Positions 58,880-64,000 of a DNA stretch of 64,000 nt are shown here, piece after piece. Source of the stretch: Nitzschia sp. DOCU1 (taxonomy: Eukaryota; Bacillariophyta; Bacillariophyceae; Bacillariales; Bacillariaceae); the NCBI GenBank assembly GCA_951394045.1, contig OX596000.1, positions 558,001-622,000 of the forward strand. The letters run 5' to 3'. The position numbers and the translations under genes were made by a program. Within the stretch, counting starts at the first letter, position 1. Each line of letters starts with the position of its first letter. Below the pieces are notes generated by a model. It had not been told where the DNA came from and searched no databases. It saw nothing but the letters and a program-made list of their open reading frames with translations.

Positions 58880-59860
58880 TTATAGCAAGCCAGCAAGTGG
58901 TCCTTCGTCACCTAAACAAATAGACGGAGGGTCGAAATCGAAGAGGAAGTAGTCAATTGCATAAAAATCACACAATTCCAATATTGTAGCATCAGAAAGG
59001 AGATCTCGTCTTGCTGGGAAGTAGTATTTCTTGACGAGGTCCTCACTAGCATCCCTTCCGATCAATTTGCCAGGACCGAGGCTGAGTCCTGCAACCACAA
59101 GAGTCTGCCTCATTTCGGAAAGGTCACCGACGAAACGAACATGATCGTCAATTTGGCCAGAGGCATTGAGCATAAAGTTAGCTTGAGGAAAAGCATGTGT
59201 ATGGCAGGATCGTGTAGGGGGCAAATAATCTTTGACCTCCCTCAAGAACGCTCGCACCCGAAAGTCGTATTCCCCCGTGAGCCACGTAAGAGAGCTGTAC
59301 CTCTCGTGGCCTTTGAAGTTGATTTCACCTTCATAGAGCCGAACACCACACTCAGCCCATGCCGAGAGCATACGATCGATAGGGTCGCGAAGCAGGCCAA
59401 ACCACTGTCGTGCTTGAATTTTCGGGTCATCCAGTCGGAGTTGAGGCTTTTCAGTCACGTCCACCACTGTCGTTCCGCCGCATTTGAAAATATGAAGAAA
59501 AGCGAAGTCATGAGAGATTGCAATGGCTGCATAACGATCGACTAGGGGCTGATATCGTTGAGTCTCATTGAATTTCGCTGTGATTTGCGTCTTTCTTTCA
59601 AGGAACTTTCGATGATGATCCATAGAGCGCGTCGCTCCCATAGCAGCCATTCTGTTGTAAATAGTATCATTCTTGGGGGCGGAAAAATATGAATTCCGTA
59701 GATTTGTGGATTCCGTATTGTCTTGAACTCGAACTCCTTTTGCAGATTTTGTGACAAGTGTCAACGAAAGCTTCTGTGACTCGAAGCATAAACGGCCAAT
59801 TACAACGATAGAAAATGATGCAACGGCTACAAAGACCAGGGCTTTTACACTGTGTGACAT
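58880..59860 (-). CDS. Golgi-type carbohydrate sulfotransferase (tandem copy 2)
   Basis: 326 residues, ATG start. The N-terminal membrane anchor is ALVFVAVASFSIVVIG. Motifs align with copy 1: FLHIFKCGGTTVV for the PAPS 5'-phosphosulfate and LLRDPIDRMLSAWAEC for the 3'-phosphate. Shared blocks are EYDFRVRAFLREV, CHTHAFPQANFML, FVGDLSEM, FPARRDLLSDATILELCDFYAIDYFLFDFDPPS. The stem regions have diverged, so the duplication is not very recent and acceptor choice may differ. Confidence 0.88.
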   Translation of the reverse strand: MSHSVKALVFVAVASFSIVVIGRLCFESQKLSLTLVTKSAKGVRVQDNTESTNLRNSYFSAPKNDTIYNRMAAMGATRSMDHHRKFLERKTQITAKFNETQRYQPLVDRYAAIAISHDFAFLHIFKCGGTTVVDVTEKPQLRLDDPKIQARQWFGLLRDPIDRMLSAWAECGVRLYEGEINFKGHERYSSLTWLTGEYDFRVRAFLREVKDYLPPTRSCHTHAFPQANFMLNASGQIDDHVRFVGDLSEMRQTLVVAGLSLGPGKLIGRDASEDLVKKYYFPARRDLLSDATILELCDFYAIDYFLFDFDPPSICLGDEGPLAGLL

Positions 59861-61045
59861 TGTTCCTGGGAAGCGAAGAAATGGAATTTAATGGGGATGA
59901 TTCGAGGAATAGAGCCAATCTATCACAAGGTCATGGTTATCCCTCCGTCCATGGGGCTCCAAGTGTTCCTTGTTTTTCCAAGCGTCCATCGGCTAATTTT
60001 CTGTGGGCAATCACGCGCGCACACTTAAGAAATTCTACGCTATGAATATATTTAAATAAAGAGGAGAGGAGGGTACTCATTTCGAGCGCCGGCGAGCCAA
60101 GATTTGAGAATATACAAAGTTCTGTAGCTAGCAAGCAAACATATGGACCTACTTGAGTATCCAACAGAAGTGTCTGATGCTACGATACGAGAGAGCTGCC
60201 GTTGCATACTTCTATGGCGGATTAACTTTATTTCTACTCTCATGATTGCGACATCGAGGTGGTACTAGTAGAGGAGCTGGAGTCAAGAAATGGTTTCCTA
60301 GTTTCCATTATTGCAGTCGTCGTACTGCTGCTGATAATTGAATGGTACAGCAGGTACAACTGCGTCTCGCATCATTCGTAGGCAAGCATCATATCTCACA
60401 GTGTTGGGGTCGGGCTGGTCTACAAATACCGATACTCCCTCCCACCAATGTTCCTCCTCGCTGGTGGGAACGAGGACGATAAATCTAATCGACACACTAC
60501 CCGATACTACTGTGCAGCGAGTTAACTTTCACCTAACCGGCAGTCCGCGTGCATGGCGGCAGTTGCCTCGACTGGCTCTTTTGGACAAACGGCAACGGCT
60601 GCTATAACTGCCACATTGCCGTCAGCGAGCAGAACAAGCTGTTGCCGAGTGCAACAGCGCGGCACAGCACGTGGAAGTCGTTGGAAGTACATCGCCGGAC
60701 TCGCCGAAGGACTATGGCGAAGAAGGAGCAAGAGATGGCGGGCCGAAATATTAAACTTTAGAATTTCTGAAGTATTAAAATAAAGTTCCATGTCGCACCG
60801 TTTGTGTAATTAGGAATTGATCCGTTGCTCGCGCGCAGGTACATGCGAATTCGTTGAATGTGGGAGCGCAGGTCGAGCCTAACTTTCGCGCTGGGCGGCC
60901 AACAAAAAACCGAATCGCCGACCCACAATCGGCCAACCCCGGAAAAGCGATAAATTCTATCTCATTTCCTGCCTTCTACTCAGAAGCAGATTCACACAAG
61001 GCAAGTCTCTACTGCCAAGTGCTCGTTTCAAAGTAAAAAGCGACA
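59861..61045. other. Intergenic, no gene supported
   Basis: About 1.2 kb upstream of the large secreted-protein gene and of the second sulfotransferase (divergent). Small frames of 60-90 codons on both strands have no recognisable content. Confidence 0.45.
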
Positions 61046-64000
61046 ATGATTTTAGATAAGTGCGCTCTCGCTCTGGTCATCGCCTCTTCGTTCGAGGCGA
61101 CCAACGCTCTCGGAGGAGGAATTCTCGGTCGCCTGCGTGAAGGCTCTGAAGTAGATAACCGGGAAAAGCTCTTCGAATTCACATTCGGTGGTGGACAAGG
61201 ATTCCGTCCTACACCGAAGGAAGATTGGCAAGCTGATATTCAAAAGCAAGTGGACGCATTCCTTGGTGACCTTCTAACTCTTCGAGAAGATTTCCTCGGT
61301 GGTGATGCCCCTGAATTCGTTGATGAGACAACCAATACCACGGGTAACTTTGGGAACCACACGGGTGACTTTAACTCAGGAAACCAAACTGGCGACTTTG
61401 GAAACTTCACTGGTAACTTTGGAAACCACTCTGGTAACTTTAACTCTGGAAACTTCACTGGTAACTTTGGAAACCAAACCGGTAACTACACCGGCGGCTG
61501 GGTGAATGGAACGAATAGCACAGGTCCCATCTTCAGCGAAGACAACCACAACATTCGCTTCGAGGATCTCGTTGCGGCTTTCAATGACACCAATATGTTC
61601 AATAATGGAACCTTCCCTGGGTTCAATGGAACCTTCCCTGGGTTCAATGGAACCTTCCCCGGGTTCAATGGAACCTTCCCCGGGTTCAATGGAACCTTCC
61701 CTAGGTTCAATGGAACCTTCCCTGGGTTCAATGGAACCTTCCCCGGGTTCAATGGAACCTTCCCTGGGTTCAATGGAACTTTCCCTGGGTTCAATGGAAC
61801 CTTCCCTGGGTTCAATGGAACCTTCCCTGGGTTCAATGGAACCGGAAGCAATTCCTCTCAACCTTTGCTGAACGGAACAGTTCTCACCGACACGATGGCT
61901 GGACGTCGCCTTGGGACTTTCTACCGCAATGAGTTGAATTACATCCGAGTTGACGACGAGGCAGTTGATCTTCGATTGAGCTGGCACACCGACCAACAGC
62001 TCGTTGGTGGCCGTGACAGGTACTTAATTAACCCCGGCATGCTTTTCGTTGACAACGAAGATGGCACCACCGACTGGGTTCGTACCGTCCGATACCATTC
62101 TACTGGTGGATACTCCAACGGAGTCACCACCTACGAAGGTCAACCAGTCAACGAAGGAGTTTGGGTGTACTTCACAGCGATCCTATTGGCCTCCGAAAAG
62201 TATACAGGTGACCTCTCTGGAGGATTCGATGATGCCAGTATTGCCAAATGGGGACTCCAAACTGGTGGCTCACTGTTTACGGCTGACAACCACATGCTCT
62301 CTAACGAAGACACGTATCATGTGTGGGAAGATATCTGCGAAGCAGAACCGGGCCTAATTGCTGAGAAGCACGTCCTTACCCGAAAGCAGACTACCGGTGC
62401 AGAAGACCCTAAGCTTTTTGTTCTCCCTGCAAGCATGAATGAACGGTCTCGCTGGGCCGTCACTTTCTCTTCCTATCCCCCAGTTCACACCTTGGAGGGA
62501 GTGTCGTCTTTGGAAGACTGTAAATGGAGCGAGTACAGCAAGTTCCAGATGTACGTTGCCCCCGGTGGTGAACAGCTTGCCCATGGAATCGATACGCCTG
62601 CCCACCGCCTAAGCTGTGGAAGCACTACCGACCATGAGAAGAACTGGATCGCTTTTGACTACGAGGATGAACTCTACTATGTCCAGAACGTTCAGCCACA
62701 TGTGGTTGTAAAGGTGAACGGAGAAGACGGGTCCTGTGAAAAGGTCTTCGAGACCTCCTCGCCGTTCCTTGAAGCCCTCTCCGAGCGTGTCTCTGTTCGT
62801 GGATCAGCCACTGCTCTCCGATACTCTGAAGATGAATACATTGCCCTTCTCCACACCCACGATGACTTCTCTCGGGAGCCTTACACTACTCGGGCCTACA
62901 CCTTTGAGGCTTTCCCTCCCTTCCGCGTCTTGCGTGTCTCCAAGCCATTGAAGCTTCAAAGCGCTGGTCTTGCTTTTGCATCATCGTTGACAGCATACAA
63001 GAACAAGTTCATGGTTGGTTACGGTGTCGCCGATAGAGAATCGCGTGTGATGGTCATGTCTCGTGACTACTTGGAAGATCAATTCAAGAGCGATTGCGAT
63101 GGAGCTGTTGATCGACTGGTTGGCCTCTCCGGAGAGACCTGTGCCGAAAAGGTGATCAGCTTGATGCTTGGAGAAGAAATGATGCCACCCCGTCGTGCCA
63201 TGAACACAGTTGGTATGTCTCACATGGAGTGCCGCGGACTTCTGGACCATCGCCAATGCGAGCCTGAAATGGTCCTGAAGGTGAGCCGACACAACAAAGC
63301 CACGAACTGTAATGAAGCTTTCTCCCGAGTCTCCGGTGGAGTTAGCTGCAGTGCCCGCATCAAGTACATCATTCAGAACACTGACAAGAGTCCCGAGGAG
63401 GCCTTCCGCGTCGTTGCGGAAGAGTTCAAGGTCTGCCGGGATGTTGTTTCCCTGGGTTGCACCGAAGACGACTTGCACTATCCTGAGACCACATGCAAGC
63501 CTACCTTGTTCAACCAGTACGACACTACCGAGCCCGCCTTCCTTTTGACCATGACTAATGCAAACAAAGGAAGCATCGAACCGATGGTTCAATGTTCTGG
63601 GATCTCATCTGCCCGTGGTGCGTGCGAGAACAAGGATACTGTGCTGTGCTTGCAAGAGGGAGCGTTCCATTTGGTCAAGAGCAGTCCATTTTCACACGAT
63701 GGAAAAACTGCTCATTATACCGTTGCTACAATTCGCGCTGCTGCTGCCGCTGTGGCGCGCCGCCAGTTGGACAGCTCACGACCACCAAAGGTTATCTTGC
63801 ACACTCGCAATCCATTGGAAATCGTTTTCGATGACGTTATGGCTTCTCTTGCTGACTATGGTGTCATTATCCCGGATACCAAGGTGGATAAGTACCAATT
63901 CCAAGATCTTTCGAGAGACAGGGAGACACATGTTTTGATTCTGCGATCGATGCTCTTTTCTGCTTTCCGAAACATTCAAGAGTGGGCCGTCATGAAGACT
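61046..64000 (+). CDS. Large secreted N-glycosylated repeat protein (3' end outside window)
   Basis: The frame runs without a stop from ATG 61046 to the right edge, 985 codons. A signal peptide (about residues 1-22, ALALVIASSFEATNA) is followed by an acidic helix region. An imperfect Asn/Gly repeat region (GNFGNHTGDFNSGN type, about 98-150) follows, then eleven exact heptapeptides GTFPGFN (one FPRFN variant) at about 188-264. Each heptad junction creates an N-G-T sequon, so this rod could be densely N-glycosylated. The following 380 residues suggest a beta-propeller like glycoside-hydrolase-related folds, with KNKFMVGYGVADRES near its end. The last 300 residues are Cys-containing with HTRNPLEIVFDD late on. 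No family is certain. Codons prefer C in the third position, unlike neighbours, which hints at high expression. Possible wall, mucilage or adhesion role. Confidence 0.85.
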   Translation, partial: MILDKCALALVIASSFEATNALGGGILGRLREGSEVDNREKLFEFTFGGGQGFRPTPKEDWQADIQKQVDAFLGDLLTLREDFLGGDAPEFVDETTNTTGNFGNHTGDFNSGNQTGDFGNFTGNFGNHSGNFNSGNFTGNFGNQTGNYTGGWVNGTNSTGPIFSEDNHNIRFEDLVAAFNDTNMFNNGTFPGFNGTFPGFNGTFPGFNGTFPGFNGTFPRFNGTFPGFNGTFPGFNGTFPGFNGTFPGFNGTFPGFNGTFPGFNGTGSNSSQPLLNGTVLTDTMAGRRLGTFYRNELNYIRVDDEAVDLRLSWHTDQQLVGGRDRYLINPGMLFVDNEDGTTDWVRTVRYHSTGGYSNGVTTYEGQPVNEGVWVYFTAILLASEKYTGDLSGGFDDASIAKWGLQTGGSLFTADNHMLSNEDTYHVWEDICEAEPGLIAEKHVLTRKQTTGAEDPKLFVLPASMNERSRWAVTFSSYPPVHTLEGVSSLEDCKWSEYSKFQMYVAPGGEQLAHGIDTPAHRLSCGSTTDHEKNWIAFDYEDELYYVQNVQPHVVVKVNGEDGSCEKVFETSSPFLEALSERVSVRGSATALRYSEDEYIALLHTHDDFSREPYTTRAYTFEAFPPFRVLRVSKPLKLQSAGLAFASSLTAYKNKFMVGYGVADRESRVMVMSRDYLEDQFKSDCDGAVDRLVGLSGETCAEKVISLMLGEEMMPPRRAMNTVGMSHMECRGLLDHRQCEPEMVLKVSRHNKATNCNEAFSRVSGGVSCSARIKYIIQNTDKSPEEAFRVVAEEFKVCRDVVSLGCTEDDLHYPETTCKPTLFNQYDTTEPAFLLTMTNANKGSIEPMVQCSGISSARGACENKDTVLCLQEGAFHLVKSSPFSHDGKTAHYTVATIRAAAAAVARRQLDSSRPPKVILHTRNPLEIVFDDVMASLADYGVIIPDTKVDKYQFQDLSRDRETHVLILRSMLFSAFRNIQEWAVMKT
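61607..61837 (+). repeat. Coding minisatellite, 11 x 21 bp
   Basis: Eleven in-register 21-bp units, GGAACCTTCCCTGGGTTCAA plus T. Variation is almost entirely silent (CCT/CCC, ACC/ACT) apart from one G-to-A change giving Arg. All three frames on the plus strand and several on the minus strand stay open as a by-product. Confidence 0.97.

Noticed and set aside
61376..61996. Minus-strand 206-codon and other frames with GSIEPRE or PLNPGKV repeats
   Set aside because: Produced by the 21-bp repeat, whose unit lacks stops in most frames. The plus frame from 61046 has the signal peptide and continues to the window edge.

Overview
The window reads as nuclear DNA of a eukaryotic alga, most likely a raphid pennate diatom. 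The reasons are a fused transmembrane guanylate cyclase-phosphodiesterase, a kinase with a signal peptide followed by an ASAF-like plastid cleavage motif, a heat-shock-factor family gene, a CoDi-like Ty1/copia retrotransposon, few and short GT-AG introns, and ACTAGT/TAG-rich spacers. Species cannot be fixed from the sequence alone. No rRNA, tRNA, CRISPR array or operon was seen.

Layout. 0-8 kb: the 5' part of the cyclase-PDE gene (minus), a Golgi-type glycosyltransferase, and a two-repeat protein ending in a CaaX box. 8-18.7 kb: a complete-looking Helitron Rep-helicase gene in three exons, then two unrecognised genes that appear to share its regulatory sequence style, so the whole block may be one large element. 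18.7-28 kb: a conventional gene block with two short tandem repeats, a truncated copy of the glycosyltransferase 5' end, an organelle-type DEAD-box helicase, a plastid-targeted kinase-like protein, a sirtuin, a small secreted membrane protein and a sulfatase. 28-35 kb: repeat-rich DNA with a MITE and a 4.76 kb P-superfamily DNA transposon bounded by an 8-bp duplication; an older copy of the target sequence at 28.3 kb serves as the empty site.

35-45.4 kb: a protein with two HSF domains, a long inverted repeat, a sulfatase with a sulfatase fragment behind it, dynactin p25, and a 1,471-residue armadillo-repeat protein. 45.4-51.7 kb: a full-length copia element with nearly identical LTRs, inserted 58 bp upstream of the armadillo gene's ATG in the same orientation. 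52.5-64 kb: a cysteine-rich secreted protein, a third sulfatase gene (inverted near-copy of the 37.5 kb gene), a type II membrane cyclophilin-like protein, two tandem sulfotransferases, and the 5' part of a large secreted protein with eleven perfect-length 21-bp repeats, each carrying an N-glycosylation sequon.

Functional themes: (1) secretory-pathway sulfate chemistry, with three intact sulfatases and two sulfotransferases within about 34 kb, consistent with processing of sulfated extracellular polysaccharide; (2) three classes of autonomous-type transposable element (Helitron, P, copia) of different apparent age, of which the copia copy looks recent and may now control a host gene. All calls were made by reading; no database search was possible.
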